Positions 27,095 to 36,009 of a DNA stretch of 64,000 nucleotides are shown piece after piece. The notes beneath the pieces were generated by a model that worked only from the letters and a program-made list of their open reading frames with translations, made no database searches and had not been told where the DNA came from. Both the position numbers and the translations under genes were made by a program. Each line of letters opens with the position of its first letter. Within the stretch, counting starts at the first letter, position 1. Source of the stretch: Sphaerisporangium krabiense (GTDB lineage: Bacteria > Actinomycetota > Actinomycetes > Streptosporangiales > Streptosporangiaceae); assembly GCF_014200435.1 (NCBI RefSeq), contig NZ_JACHBR010000001.1:744001-808000 (forward strand), in the 5' to 3' direction.

Positions 27095-28300
27095 ATGACC
27101 CGTCCTCGCATCTCAGCGCGCATTTCCGCGATCTCCGAGTCCGCCACGCTGGCCGTCGACGCCAAGGCCAAGGCGATGAAGGCCGCCGGTCGCCCGGTCA
27201 TCGGCTTCGGCGCCGGCGAGCCGGACTTCCCGACGCCCGACTACATCGTCGAGGCCGCCGTCGAGGCCTGCCGCACCCCGAGGTTCCACAAGTACACGCC
27301 GGCCGGGGGGCTTCCCGAGCTCAAGCAGGCCATCGCCGACAAGACCCTGCGCGACTCGGGCGTGGCGGTCGAGGCCGCTCAGGTGCTGGTGACCAACGGC
27401 GGCAAGCAGGCCGTCTACGAGGCCTTCGCCACCCTCCTGGACCCGGGCGACGAGGTCATCGTCGTCGCGCCGTACTGGACGACCTACCCGGAGGCCATCA
27501 AGCTCGCCGGCGGCGTGCAGGTGGACGTCGTGACCGACGAGTCGACCGGCTACCTGGCCTCGGTGGAGCAGCTGGAGGCGGCGCGCACCGAGCGGACCAA
27601 GGTGCTGCTGTTCGTGTCCCCGTCCAACCCGACCGGCGCGGTGTACTCCCCCGAGCAGGTCGAGGCCATCGGGCGCTGGGCCGCCGAGAACGGCCTGTGG
27701 GTGGTCACCGACGAGATCTACGAGCACCTGGTGTACGGCGGAGTCCGCTTCACGAGCATCGCGGCGGCGGTGCCCGAGCTCGCCGACCGCGTGGTCGTCC
27801 TCAACGGCGTCGCCAAGACCTACGCCATGACCGGCTGGCGGGTGGGCTGGCTGATCGGCCCGAAGGACGTGGTGAAGGCCGCGACGAACCTGCAGTCGCA
27901 CGCCACCTCCAACGTCTCCAACGTCTCGCAGGCCGCCGCGCTCGCGGCCGTGTCGGGCGACCTGTCGGCGGTGGCCCGGATGCGCGAGGCGTTCGACCGG
28001 CGGCGCCAGACCATCGTGCGCATGCTGAACGACATCCCGGGCGTCGTGTGCCCCGAGCCGTTCGGCGCGTTCTACGCCTACGCCTCGGTCAAGGAGCTTC
28101 TGGGCAAGGAGATCCGGGGCAACCGGCCGCGGACGTCGGCCGAGCTGGCCGAGCTGGTGCTGGAGGAGGCCGAGGTCGCCGTGGTGCCGGGCGAGGCGTT
28201 CGGCACGCCGGGCTACTTCCGCCTGTCCTACGCGCTCGGCGACGACGACCTCGTCGAGGGCGTCAGCCGCCTCGGCAAGCTGCTGGCGGAGGCCCATTAG
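27095..28300 (+). CDS. aspC: Aspartate aminotransferase, class I/II PLP enzyme
   Basis: Transfers the amino group between aspartate and 2-oxoglutarate. The fold type I signature is complete: [13 protein letters not shown] near the N-terminus, [11 protein letters not shown] in the middle, and the PLP-binding Lys at residue 241 in [12 protein letters not shown]. The C-terminal substrate Arg occurs in GYFRLSYA. The ATG at 27095 ([17 protein letters not shown]) gives 401 residues. It has GGAGGT directly adjacent, so an upstream in-frame ATG at 27065 cannot be excluded. It is a single gene ending in a bidirectional terminator. Confidence 0.88.
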   Translation: MTRPRISARISAISESATLAVDAKAKAMKAAGRPVIGFGAGEPDFPTPDYIVEAAVEACRTPRFHKYTPAGGLPELKQAIADKTLRDSGVAVEAAQVLVTNGGKQAVYEAFATLLDPGDEVIVVAPYWTTYPEAIKLAGGVQVDVVTDESTGYLASVEQLEAARTERTKVLLFVSPSNPTGAVYSPEQVEAIGRWAAENGLWVVTDEIYEHLVYGGVRFTSIAAAVPELADRVVVLNGVAKTYAMTGWRVGWLIGPKDVVKAATNLQSHATSNVSNVSQAAALAAVSGDLSAVARMREAFDRRRQTIVRMLNDIPGVVCPEPFGAFYAYASVKELLGKEIRGNRPRTSAELAELVLEEAEVAVVPGEAFGTPGYFRLSYALGDDDLVEGVSRLGKLLAEAH

Positions 28301-28330
28301 AGCCGTGCCGCCGCCGCGGCACGCGAGCCG

Positions 28331-28361
28331 AAGGCCCCGGACCACGCCGGTCCGGGGCCTT
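28331..28361. terminator. Bidirectional terminator between aspC and the 28.4-kb gene
   Basis: A perfect 13-bp stem AAGGCCCCGGACC / GGTCCGGGGCCTT with a 5-base loop lies between two convergent genes. On the plus strand it ends in CCTTTCG; on the minus strand an equivalent TT follows. It serves both genes. Confidence 0.85.
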
Positions 28362-28377
28362 CGTCGTGTCGCGGTGG

Positions 28378-29178
28378 TCAGCGCGTGGCGCGGACGCCGC
28401 CGGCGATCGCCTTCAGCTCGTGCCGGGCGCCCTCGGGGCCGATGCGCTCGGCCATGGCCGGGCTCATCATGACCTCGACCGCCGCGCCGGAGCCGAGCGT
28501 CCACAGGATCGTCGGCGTGCCCGTGTCGGCCACCTCGGCCCCCTCGCCGAGGCTGGCGATGACGCCGTCGGCGCCGCGCACCGACACCTTCTCGGCCCGC
28601 TCGTCCTTCCGGTACGCGGCGAGCAGCGTCTTCATCCGCTTCGCGGCGCCTTTCTCGAAGACGACGATCTGCACGCTGTATTCGCCGGGCGCCTGCTCCG
28701 GGGTGACGTACGTGGTCGTGTAACTGGTCGTTCCGAATCCATTTTTGCCCGACCATTTACCCCATATAAGTCCGTCCGGAAGATAACCCACCCGGATTCC
28801 GCCGAACGCGCGCCCGTCGCCGAGATCTCCGAGATCCTGCGGCAGCTTCACCTCGCCGGGCGCGGGCGATTCCTCGGCCGGCGGGGGCGTGGCCACCTCC
28901 ACCCGGTCCGGGCCGCTCTCCGACGGGTCGCCTGAGGGCGTCACCTGCACGGCGGGCGGGCCGCCGGTCGCCGGGCCCGCCGCGCTTCCCGAGGTCAGCG
29001 CCGTGTAGGCCGGGAACGCCGCCGCCACCGCCACGGTGAGCGCCGCCGCCCCGGCGACGCGGAACCGCACCAGGTGCGCGCGGCCCCGCCTGCGCACCTC
29101 CCGCCCCAGCATCGCCGGGGCGCGCACGTCCGCGACATGGGCGGACATGGCCTCCTTGAGGGCCTCTTCGACGTTCAT
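28378..29178 (-). CDS. Membrane protein paired with an ECF sigma factor (putative anti-sigma)
   Basis: A 266-residue protein with a cytoplasmic N-terminal stretch, one membrane helix (about residues 40-60, VAGAAALTVAVAAAFPAY), a Pro/Thr/Ser-rich linker and an extracytoplasmic domain. Its ATG overlaps the stop of the sigma gene in an ATGA, so it is almost certainly co-expressed and is the probable regulator of that sigma factor. No zinc-binding anti-sigma motif (HxxxCxxC) is present, so inhibition is inferred from context and topology only. Confidence 0.7.
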   Translation of the reverse strand: MNVEEALKEAMSAHVADVRAPAMLGREVRRRGRAHLVRFRVAGAAALTVAVAAAFPAYTALTSGSAAGPATGGPPAVQVTPSGDPSESGPDRVEVATPPPAEESPAPGEVKLPQDLGDLGDGRAFGGIRVGYLPDGLIWGKWSGKNGFGTTSYTTTYVTPEQAPGEYSVQIVVFEKGAAKRMKTLLAAYRKDERAEKVSVRGADGVIASLGEGAEVADTGTPTILWTLGSGAAVEVMMSPAMAERIGPEGARHELKAIAGGVRATR

Positions 29179-29675
29179 ACCGATGTTCCCTTCAGTACGC
29201 CCATGCGCTCCCGCATCCGGGCCAGCCCTCTGGCCGCCTGGCTCTTCACCGTGCCCGCCGAGCAGCCGAGCATCGCGGCGGTCTCGGCCTCCGACATGTC
29301 CTCCCAGTACCGGAGGACGACGACCGCCCGCATCCGCGCCGGCAGCCGCCGGAGCTCGCCGATGAGCACGCCCCTCAGGTCGGGGTCGGACTCGGGTGCG
29401 GGGGTCTCGGGCGGCCGTGCGAACGTGATCTCCTGGATCACCCTCCGGCGCCGCGACCGGGAGATCGCCGCGTTCACGACGATCTTCCTGGCGTACGCCT
29501 CGGGGTTGTCGTGGCGGATGCGCGGCCAGTGCCGGTAGACCTTCTCCAGGGCGCCCTGGGCGAGGTCCTCGGCGTCGTGGGCCGACGCGCCGCAGACGAG
29601 AATGGCCGTGCGCAGGAGCGCGGTGCTCCGGGCGGCCAGGAACTCGTCGAAGGCCGCTTCGTCTTCTTCCGTCAT
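29175..29675 (-). CDS. ECF RNA polymerase sigma factor (SigE-family type)
   Basis: A 166-residue ECF sigma factor with region 2 (AEDLAQGALEKVYRHWPRI, about residues 34-52) for -10 binding and region 4 (MSEAETAAMLGCSAGTVKS, about 128-146) with the helix-turn-helix for -35 recognition. The start MTEEDEAAFDEFLAARS at 29675 is used; upstream in-frame sequence belongs to the opposite-strand gene. It overlaps its downstream membrane partner by 4 bases. Similar SigE-family factors are numerous in actinomycetes and their regulons cannot be predicted. Confidence 0.88.
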   Translation of the reverse strand: MTEEDEAAFDEFLAARSTALLRTAILVCGASAHDAEDLAQGALEKVYRHWPRIRHDNPEAYARKIVVNAAISRSRRRRVIQEITFARPPETPAPESDPDLRGVLIGELRRLPARMRAVVVLRYWEDMSEAETAAMLGCSAGTVKSQAARGLARMRERMGVLKGTSV

Positions 29676-29771
29676 TCGAGTCCCCTTTCGCCCTCCCAAC
29701 GCGCCGGGGCCCTCGGAGGTTGAGTGCCCGAGTGGCGTCGGGACGTGCCGCGCGTACGGCAGGATATGGAG

Positions 29772-30785
29772 ATGGCACGCCCGCTCGACCAGCTCCCCAA
29801 GGCCCATCTCCACCTGCACTTCACCGGCTCGATGCGCCATTCGACGCTCCTTGACCTCGCGCGCGAGCACGGAGTGCACCTGCCGGACGCGCTCGTGCAG
29901 GACTGGCCGCCGAGGTTGCGCGCGACGGACGAGCGCGGCTGGTTCCGCTTCCAGCGGCTGTACGACATCGCGCGCTCGGTGCTCCGCCGCGACGAGGACG
30001 TCTACCGCCTGCTGCGCGAGGCCGCGCAGGACGAGGCGGCCGAGGGGTCGCGCTGGCTGGAGATCCAGGTGGACCCTTCGGGGTACGCCCAGCGGTTCGG
30101 CGGGCTCACCGCGACGCTGGAGCTGGTGCTCGACGCCACCGAGAAGGCCGCGCGCGAGACCGGCGTGGGCATCGGCCTGATCGTCGCGGCCAACCGCACC
30201 CGGCACCCTCTGGACGCCAAGACCCTGGCCCGGCTGGCCGCCCAGTACGCCGACAAGGGCGTGGTGGGGTTCGGCCTGTCCAACGACGAGCGGCGCGGCC
30301 GCGCCCGCGACTTCGACGGGGCGTTCCGCATCGCCAGGCGCGCCGGGCTGCTGGCCGTCCCGCACGGCGGCGAGCTGTCCGGGCCGGCGAGCGTCTCCGA
30401 GTGCGTGGACGATCTGGAGGCCGACCGCGTCGGGCACGGAATCCGGGCCGCCGAATCCCCCCGGCTCATGGAGCGGCTGGCCGACCGGCAGATCACCTGC
30501 GAGGTGTGCCCCACCTCGAACGTGGGGCTCGGCGTCGCCAAGGGCGCGGCGGACGTCCCGGTGCGGCGCCTGTTCGACGCCGGCGTGCCGATCGCGCTCG
30601 GCGCGGACGACCCGTTGCTGTTCGGCGCGCGGCTGCTGCCGCAGTACGAGCTGGCGCGCCAGGTGTACGGCTTCCGCGACGCCGAGGTGGCCGAGCTCGC
30701 CCGGCAGTCGATCCGCTTCTCGGCCGCGCCCGACTCCTACAAGAAGGAACTGCTGACGGCGGCCGACGCCTGGCTCACCCGCTGA
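29772..30785 (+). CDS. Adenosine deaminase-like amidohydrolase
   Basis: A 337-residue metal-dependent deaminase of the adenosine deaminase superfamily. It has the metal site PKAHLHLHFTGSMR at the N-terminus, the catalytic VPHGGELSGP in the middle (His and Glu), DRVGHGIRA, and the metal/substrate DDP of LGADDPLLFG. The ATG at 29772 is chosen for its AGGA at 7 bases. Purine salvage (adenosine to inosine) is likely, but substrate is not fixed by the motifs; aminodeoxyfutalosine deaminase is an alternative. It is divergent from the sigma gene at 29675. Confidence 0.8.
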   Translation: MARPLDQLPKAHLHLHFTGSMRHSTLLDLAREHGVHLPDALVQDWPPRLRATDERGWFRFQRLYDIARSVLRRDEDVYRLLREAAQDEAAEGSRWLEIQVDPSGYAQRFGGLTATLELVLDATEKAARETGVGIGLIVAANRTRHPLDAKTLARLAAQYADKGVVGFGLSNDERRGRARDFDGAFRIARRAGLLAVPHGGELSGPASVSECVDDLEADRVGHGIRAAESPRLMERLADRQITCEVCPTSNVGLGVAKGAADVPVRRLFDAGVPIALGADDPLLFGARLLPQYELARQVYGFRDAEVAELARQSIRFSAAPDSYKKELLTAADAWLTR

Positions 30786-30829
30786 TCCACCTCCCGGCGG
30801 ACCGGCCGGCCGGCGCAGGAAAAGTCGAA

Positions 30830-30883
30830 GGCCCGGCGGAGTGCTCCGCCGGGCCGTGCCCGCCCGGCCTTCAGGGGCCGGGC
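30830..30883. terminator. Double hairpin between convergent genes
   Basis: GGCCCGGCGGAG-TG-CTCCGCCGGGCC (30830-30855) has 12-bp arms. GCCCGGCC-TTCAGG-GGCCGGGC (30862-30883) has 8-bp arms. They lie between the deaminase gene (plus) and the exported protein gene (minus) and probably terminate both. Confidence 0.75.
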
Positions 30884-30890
30884 GACCGCG

Positions 30891-32528
30891 TCACTGCGCG
30901 TGGATGTAGATCGTGTCGAAGACCTCGGCGAGCTTGGTCAGGTCCTGCGCGACGCCGCGCTCGGGGTCGCCGGCGTCGAAGGTCACGGCCATCCTGCCGA
31001 GCCCCTTGCGGGCCTTGAGGGCCTTCCAGAGGGTGTTGTCCTTGAGCCCCTCGTCGAGGATGCGCCAGACCGCGCCGTCCCAGTCCTGCCGGTGGGTCCA
31101 CAGCATGACCGTCTGCACGCCCGCCTGCAGCGGCAGGTCGACGCGCAGCTTGGCCGCGGCCTCGGCCTGGGCGGCGGTGAGGTTGGTCGGGCCGCTGTGG
31201 GCCAGGCCGACCTCGCGGGCGCCGATGTGCACGCGGGTGTCCCAGCCGCGGGCCCGCACGGTGATCCACTGGTTGCGCAGCGCCTTGTCCGGTGTGACCT
31301 TCCACTTGGAGTACTCGCTGGCGAACAGGCCGCTGGAGAGGTTGACGTGGTCCACGTCGCCGGTGAGCACGTACTTCTCGACGTTGGCGCGGGTGATCAG
31401 CGGGTACTTGCCGCGCATCGCCGCCTGGCACGGCTCGGAGGCGCCGCAGCCGAGCTCGGGGACCACCACGTCGACGGCGAGCTGCCTGCCCGCCGGCATC
31501 GCGGCGCGCAGGGCCGTCGAGGAGTCCTTGACGAACTTGCGGATGTCGTCGGCGGACTTGAAGCCCCAGTAGCCGAGGTCCTGGGCGAACTTGACGCCCA
31601 CGACGCCGGGCCTGCTCGCCTGCGCGGCCATCGAGGCGACGGCGGCGTCGAACTGCTCCTTGCCCGCCGTCCAGGCCGGGGCCAGCTCGCTCTCGATCCA
31701 CACGCGCATGCCGAGCTTGACGGCCGCGGCGGCGGCCTTGCCGGTGGCGTCGTTCGGCGGCGTGAGGGCCTGCTTGTCCGGGGTCGTGGTCCGCGGCTGC
31801 GGCGCGGTGGAGGCGTCCGGGCGCGGGTCGGCCTGGCCGGTCGGCTCGGGGTCCGCGGGGGCGGACGGCTCCGCCGACGTCTCGGGCAGGGCCCTGGTCT
31901 GGTCGTCGGTCTCGTCCGTCGACAGCGGCTGCCCCTCGTCGGGGCCGGTGGAGTTCTCGGCGACCGGCGCCTGATCCTCCTCCACGGGCGCGCCGTTCAC
32001 GTCGTTGCCCGGTTGCGCGCTCGACGACGGGGCGGGGGTGCCGTCCGGCTTGTCGGAGGTCGTGCTGCCCTCACCGCGCGAGCAGTCGAACTCGCCGCCG
32101 AGGCACGCCTTGGACGGAGGGTTGGTGACGTTGCCCTCGGTGTCCTTGCAGACGTACTTGCCGACGCCCTGGTCGTACTTGCACAGGACCTGGTCCTTGT
32201 CGGCGCAGTCCTGCATGCCGGGGCCCTTGTTGTTCTTGTCCTTGCAGAACAGCACCGGGCCGGGGAAGGGGACCGCCTCCTCCAGCTTCTTGTTCCCGTC
32301 CTTGGTCCAGAAGCGGACGACGTCGAGGGCGTCCTTCGGGGTCTCGGCCATCCAGGAGCAGTACATGTACTCGGGGGTGCCGGAGCCCAGGATGTCGTCA
32401 CACTGGTTGTTCACGCCCTCGGGCGTGGACGGCGCGGCGAGGGCCATGCCGGTCGGGATGCCTATGGTCAGCGTGAGAAGCACCGCGACGAGCGCGATGA
32501 TCCATTCGCGTTTGCGAAGTCGGGGCAT
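30891..32528 (-). CDS. Exported protein of unknown function, barrel-like C-terminal domain
   Basis: The 545-residue product has an N-terminal signal or anchor helix (about residues 9-30, WIIALVAVLLTLTIGI). A Cys-rich region follows (about 40-150, cysteines probably disulphide-bonded), then a Pro/Ser/Thr/Glu-rich linker (about 150-270). The C-terminal domain of about 270 residues has alternating helices and strands (GMRVWIESELAPAW, QLAVDVVVPELGCG, GVQTVMLWTHRQDW), suggesting a TIM-barrel glycosidase-like fold. No catalytic pair can be assigned. It starts 31 bases after the membrane-tethered sigma gene and probably shares its operon. Confidence 0.65.
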   Translation of the reverse strand: MPRLRKREWIIALVAVLLTLTIGIPTGMALAAPSTPEGVNNQCDDILGSGTPEYMYCSWMAETPKDALDVVRFWTKDGNKKLEEAVPFPGPVLFCKDKNNKGPGMQDCADKDQVLCKYDQGVGKYVCKDTEGNVTNPPSKACLGGEFDCSRGEGSTTSDKPDGTPAPSSSAQPGNDVNGAPVEEDQAPVAENSTGPDEGQPLSTDETDDQTRALPETSAEPSAPADPEPTGQADPRPDASTAPQPRTTTPDKQALTPPNDATGKAAAAAVKLGMRVWIESELAPAWTAGKEQFDAAVASMAAQASRPGVVGVKFAQDLGYWGFKSADDIRKFVKDSSTALRAAMPAGRQLAVDVVVPELGCGASEPCQAAMRGKYPLITRANVEKYVLTGDVDHVNLSSGLFASEYSKWKVTPDKALRNQWITVRARGWDTRVHIGAREVGLAHSGPTNLTAAQAEAAAKLRVDLPLQAGVQTVMLWTHRQDWDGAVWRILDEGLKDNTLWKALKARKGLGRMAVTFDAGDPERGVAQDLTKLAEVFDTIYIHAQ

Positions 32529-32559
32529 ACGCGGTCTCTCCTCGTTCTTGGCGGGGTTC

Positions 32560-34293
32560 CTAGCGGGGGATGGGGCAGGGCTTCACATAGGTGATCGTCA
32601 CGCCGACGTTTCCGGAGCCCGCGGTGCCCTTGTTGTCGCCGGTCCAGGAGATGGACAGGGACGTGGTCAGCGGCTTTCCGCAGTTCTCCTCGCCCGTCCC
32701 CGCGTTGACGGAGAACTGGATCGTCGTGCTGTCGCCGTCGGCGACACGTCCGCTGCCGGGTGAGACGCTGACCATCGTGCCCGCGGCCGTCCAGTTGATC
32801 GAGCCTCGCTGCGACCGCACGGAGACCGAACCCTGGCGGGTGGTGCCCACGTCCACCGAGCCGGTGGAGGCGGCGAACTGCGGAGGGGGCGGCGGCGGGG
32901 GCGGAGGAGGCGGCGGGGGCGCCTGGGTGGACTGCTTGGCCTGCGGCTGGGAGCTCTGCTTGGGCGCCGAGGTCGGCCGTGAGGTCTGCTTGGGCGGAGG
33001 GGGAGGGCCGTTCGGGCCGTCCGCCGACGGCGGGTCCGTGCGCCGGGGCTTGCCCGACGGGCTCGCCGAGGGGCGCGAGCTGCTCGACGGCGGCGAGGCC
33101 ATGGGCGCCGAGGACGTCGGCAGCGTGACGCCGGGCCGCCGGACGCCGCCGGGGCCGGTCGGCGCGGCGGAGCCGACCGGCGTCGCACCGGTGGCCACGG
33201 GCGGCGGAGGGGGCGAGTCCACGAGCGGCGGCAGCGACTCGCCCGGCGAGACGACGATCGTGCCGCCGGCCGCCTCGACGTCGACCGGCGCGGTGCCGCT
33301 GGGCGCGAACACCAGCGACCAGATCGCGCCCGCGGAGACGACCGCGGCGAGGGTGACGAGCGTGACCCGTCCCCAGCGGATGCGGCTCTCGGGATCGTCG
33401 GCGTCGGGGTCGGGCTCCCAGAACTCGGGCTGGGAGGACTTGCCCTCCTCGGCCTTCTTCTCGGGCGTGAACCCCTCTTCGACGGTGAGCGGGGCCTCGG
33501 GAGGGGGCGGGTCCTCCAGGGCGTCGGGCTGCACGGGGAAGCCGTCGGGGTGCCAGCTCTCGGTGCGGGTCTCGGCGGCGGTGAAGGAGCCGTCGGCGCC
33601 GGAGAAGAGCCGTTCCATGGGGGCCGGGCTGGCGAGGATGGGCATGCGCGTCATCAGCGCCGTCATCGTCACCCCGGGCTTGGCGCCCGCGCAGTCCTTG
33701 CACGAGCGGATGTGCCGGGTGATGTGGGCGCGCAGCAGCCGCGTCGGCGACGCGGCCCACGACTTCACCAGGCCGGGCAGCACCGGGCAGCGCGGGTCGG
33801 CGCTGCGGGCGTCCACGACGGCGGCCAGCCACTGCTCGGCGTTCTTCCTGCCCGTGCGGGCCGCCGACTCCACGGCGTCGACCGAGATGTCCAGAACCCT
33901 GGCGACCTCGTCGGACTTGAGGCCGTGCCGCAGGGTCAGGTCGAGGATCTCGCGTTCGCGGGGCTCCAGGCAGGCGAGCACCTCGACGCCCAGCTCCGGC
34001 GAGCCTCCACGCCCCTGGCGGGCGTACGAGCCGGTGTGGGCCACCCCGGCGAGCCGGGACTGGCACTCCGCCCGGGCCAGGGAGTACATCCAGGCGCGCA
34101 GGCGGGTGGCGTCGTACAGCCGGTCGGTGTGGGCGACGGCTCCGTGAAGGGCTCCGACCGTCGCCGAAAGAGCGTCGTCGTCGTCCAACAGGGATTGGCA
34201 GTAGTCATAGAGATGATCTCCGTACTCACGGCACAGCCGCTCCAGAGCAGCGGGATCATCCCTCCTCAGCACCGGACTCAGCTCTCCTGACAT
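32560..34293 (-). CDS. Membrane-tethered ECF sigma factor fused to zinc-finger, TM and extracytoplasmic domain
   Basis: A 577-residue one-piece regulator. It starts MSGELSPVLRRDDPAALERL (34293). Sigma regions 2 and 4 occupy about residues 1-165 (region 4 helix-turn-helix GLKSDEVARVLDISVDAVES). A ZAS-like zinc site, H194-x3-C198-x2-C201, follows. A membrane helix lies at about 310-328, then a Pro/Ser/Thr linker with a run of 13 prolines, then a C-terminal beta-sandwich domain with two cysteines. ECF groups with such C-terminal extensions are known in actinobacteria (ECF52/53 type). The first residues are unusual for sigma region 2, so DNA-binding strength is uncertain. Confidence 0.8.
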   Translation of the reverse strand: MSGELSPVLRRDDPAALERLCREYGDHLYDYCQSLLDDDDALSATVGALHGAVAHTDRLYDATRLRAWMYSLARAECQSRLAGVAHTGSYARQGRGGSPELGVEVLACLEPREREILDLTLRHGLKSDEVARVLDISVDAVESAARTGRKNAEQWLAAVVDARSADPRCPVLPGLVKSWAASPTRLLRAHITRHIRSCKDCAGAKPGVTMTALMTRMPILASPAPMERLFSGADGSFTAAETRTESWHPDGFPVQPDALEDPPPPEAPLTVEEGFTPEKKAEEGKSSQPEFWEPDPDADDPESRIRWGRVTLVTLAAVVSAGAIWSLVFAPSGTAPVDVEAAGGTIVVSPGESLPPLVDSPPPPPVATGATPVGSAAPTGPGGVRRPGVTLPTSSAPMASPPSSSSRPSASPSGKPRRTDPPSADGPNGPPPPPKQTSRPTSAPKQSSQPQAKQSTQAPPPPPPPPPPPPPQFAASTGSVDVGTTRQGSVSVRSQRGSINWTAAGTMVSVSPGSGRVADGDSTTIQFSVNAGTGEENCGKPLTTSLSISWTGDNKGTAGSGNVGVTITYVKPCPIPR

Positions 34294-34506
34294 GGTTGCA
34301 AATGATAAATCTGGTACCGCCAAAGCAGTCAGAAATATACGGGAGGATGCCTCAGCTTCTGATATCACTTTTGTTACATAACAAACTTCTATACTCTGTT
34401 GACTGTCTTGAGGTCTTAACCTCCCCATGAATGCACATGTAGTGACGAATCACCGCATTGTGCGAGAGAAGCCGACGACCACCCCGCCCCCGGAGACGAG
34501 AGCACC
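34294..34506. promoter_or_regulatory. AT-rich divergent intergenic region with palindrome
   Basis: This 213-bp region between the divergent sigma-fusion gene and the 34.5-kb membrane protein is clearly AT-richer than its surroundings. It contains a perfect inverted repeat TTTGTTA-CA-TAACAAA (34370-34385) about 80 bases upstream of the sigma start. A consensus-like -10 TATACT (34390-34395) faces the plus-strand gene. The palindrome is a candidate operator. Confidence 0.5.
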
Positions 34507-35172
34507 GTGTCAGACAGCTGGGAGGATCCGCCACGGCGTCGTCCCCCGTACGCCAAGGATTCAACGGGCGGACGTCCGGCGGATGAACGATGGCGCACGT
34601 GGGAGACCTCGCTCGACCTGGAGGGCGAAGAGGAGCCGTCCCTGTGGCGCAGGCTCGGCGGCGACCGGCGCGGCGGCATCGTGATCGGCCTGGTCCTCCT
34701 GCTCGCCGCGGCTCTCGGGATCTGGTTCGCGCTGCCGGAGTCCTCCGGCGGGCCGAACGTCCCCGCCGCCGTGCGGACCGACCTCCCGGGCCTCCCCGCC
34801 GGCTCGGGCGCCTCGCAGACGCCCTCCGCCGGGGCCTCTTTCGGCATCGAGTCCCCGCCTCCCCCGCCGGTGATCACTCCCCCGGCCCCGGGAAAGACCT
34901 CGGCCGCGCGCCCGCGCCGTACCGCGGTGCCGCCCCCGCCCGCCTCCGCTGCGCCCTCGCGCCCGCCCGTCCCCCGCGCGAGCGCCACGCCGCGCCGGAC
35001 GTCCAAGCCGTCCCCCAAGCCGACGCACCGGCGGACCAGGAAGCCCGTACCCACCACCGGGCCCACCGCTCCCCCGCCGCCTCCGACCTCGTCCCGCCCC
35101 ACCTCCCGGCCGACCCGCACCACGGCCCCGCAGACGGGTCCGAGCGTCCCCCCGCCCCCGCCGGGCGGATGA
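34507..35172 (+). CDS. Pro-rich single-pass membrane protein
   Basis: A 221-residue protein of unknown function. The charged cytoplasmic N-terminus of about 55 residues contains RWRTWETSLDLEGEEEPSLW. One membrane helix follows (about 58-76, IVIGLVLLLAAALGIWFAL). The extracytoplasmic tail is long, low-complexity and rich in Pro, Arg, Ser and Thr. The start is GTG at 34507. It is divergent from the tethered sigma factor. The tail could span peptidoglycan, but no function is recognisable. Confidence 0.6.
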   Translation: MSDSWEDPPRRRPPYAKDSTGGRPADERWRTWETSLDLEGEEEPSLWRRLGGDRRGGIVIGLVLLLAAALGIWFALPESSGGPNVPAAVRTDLPGLPAGSGASQTPSAGASFGIESPPPPPVITPPAPGKTSAARPRRTAVPPPPASAAPSRPPVPRASATPRRTSKPSPKPTHRRTRKPVPTTGPTAPPPPPTSSRPTSRPTRTTAPQTGPSVPPPPPGG

Positions 35173-35202
35173 GGGGCCGCACCGGCAGGAGGTGACGGCC
35201 CC
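35173..35202. terminator. Hairpin between convergent genes
   Basis: GGGGCCG (35173-35179) pairs with CGGCCCC (35196-35202) directly after the plus-strand stop and 30 bases beyond the end of the minus-strand gene. It is a plausible shared terminator. Confidence 0.5.
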
Positions 35203-35232
35203 GCTGCGGCCCGCCGCGGCCCCTGACGGCCC

Positions 35233-36009
35233 TCAGCGGAGCGATTCGGCGACGCGGCGGGCCCGGTCGAGCTCGGCGGGGCCTTCCAGGCGGTAGCCGG
35301 CCTCGCCGCGCTGCCAGATCAGCGTGGGGGCGGCGGCGCGCGGCAGCGTGCGGGTCGTGCCGTCGGCGGGCAGGTACGTCACCTGGTGCGGCCCGCCGAT
35401 CCACCAGCCCTTGGCCGTGCCCACCACGACCTCCTCGGGGAACGGCCCGCCGAGGTCCTTGCGCCACAGCGGGGTCAGCACGCCCTCGTAGGCGTCCAGT
35501 CGCACACCGGGCCAGAGCAGCGACACCACGCGGCCGCCGTCGCTCACCCGCACGTCCCGTGGCTCGCCGAGCGCGGCCGGGACGGCGAACGGGAACCGCA
35601 CCGCGCGGCGGGCTTCCTCCAGGGTGACCCGCCGCTCGCCGGGCAGCGGGCTCGGGGCCCCGCCCGGCAGCGGACGCGGTTCCTCGCCGATGTGCGCCTC
35701 GATGCCCGCGAAGCGGAGCACCGCCCCAACGGCGGCCTGCCCCTGCGGGGTGAGCCCGGCGAGCAGGGCGACGACCGCCGTCACGCCCGCGGCCACCCAC
35801 CGCCACGCCCGCCGCCGTCCCGTACGCCCGGGACGGCGCGGTCGGCGCGCTTCGGGCGGCGCGGTACCGGCCCGTTCCCGCCCTTCCAGGCGCGCCCGCA
35901 CGGCCCGCGCCACGTCGGAGGGCGGCGGCTCGGGAACGCGGAGGGCCTCGCCGAGGGCGCGCAGCTCGGCCTCCAGCTCCTCCGCGCCGGCCTCGTCAGG
36001 AGAGTTCAT
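35233..36009 (-). CDS. Putative anti-sigma membrane protein paired with ECF sigma factor
   Basis: A 258-residue protein with an N-terminal Glu/Ala/Arg-rich cytoplasmic region (about 1-65), one membrane helix (about 70-88, WRWVAAGVTAVVALLAGL) and an extracytoplasmic domain with several aromatic beta strands (GVLTPLWRKDLGG, GTAKGWWIGGPHQVTYLP). Its start lies 14 bases inside the end of the sigma gene, so the two are translated together. No zinc-finger motif is seen. The role as anti-sigma or sensor is inferred from coupling and topology. Confidence 0.7.
   Translation of the reverse strand: MNSPDEAGAEELEAELRALGEALRVPEPPPSDVARAVRARLEGRERAGTAPPEARRPRRPGRTGRRRAWRWVAAGVTAVVALLAGLTPQGQAAVGAVLRFAGIEAHIGEEPRPLPGGAPSPLPGERRVTLEEARRAVRFPFAVPAALGEPRDVRVSDGGRVVSLLWPGVRLDAYEGVLTPLWRKDLGGPFPEEVVVGTAKGWWIGGPHQVTYLPADGTTRTLPRAAAPTLIWQRGEAGYRLEGPAELDRARRVAESLR

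Noticed and set aside
26935-28935. 666-codon open frame on the plus strand in another frame of aspC
   Set aside because: Arg/Gly-rich shadow frame overlapping aspC, which has complete PLP-enzyme motifs.
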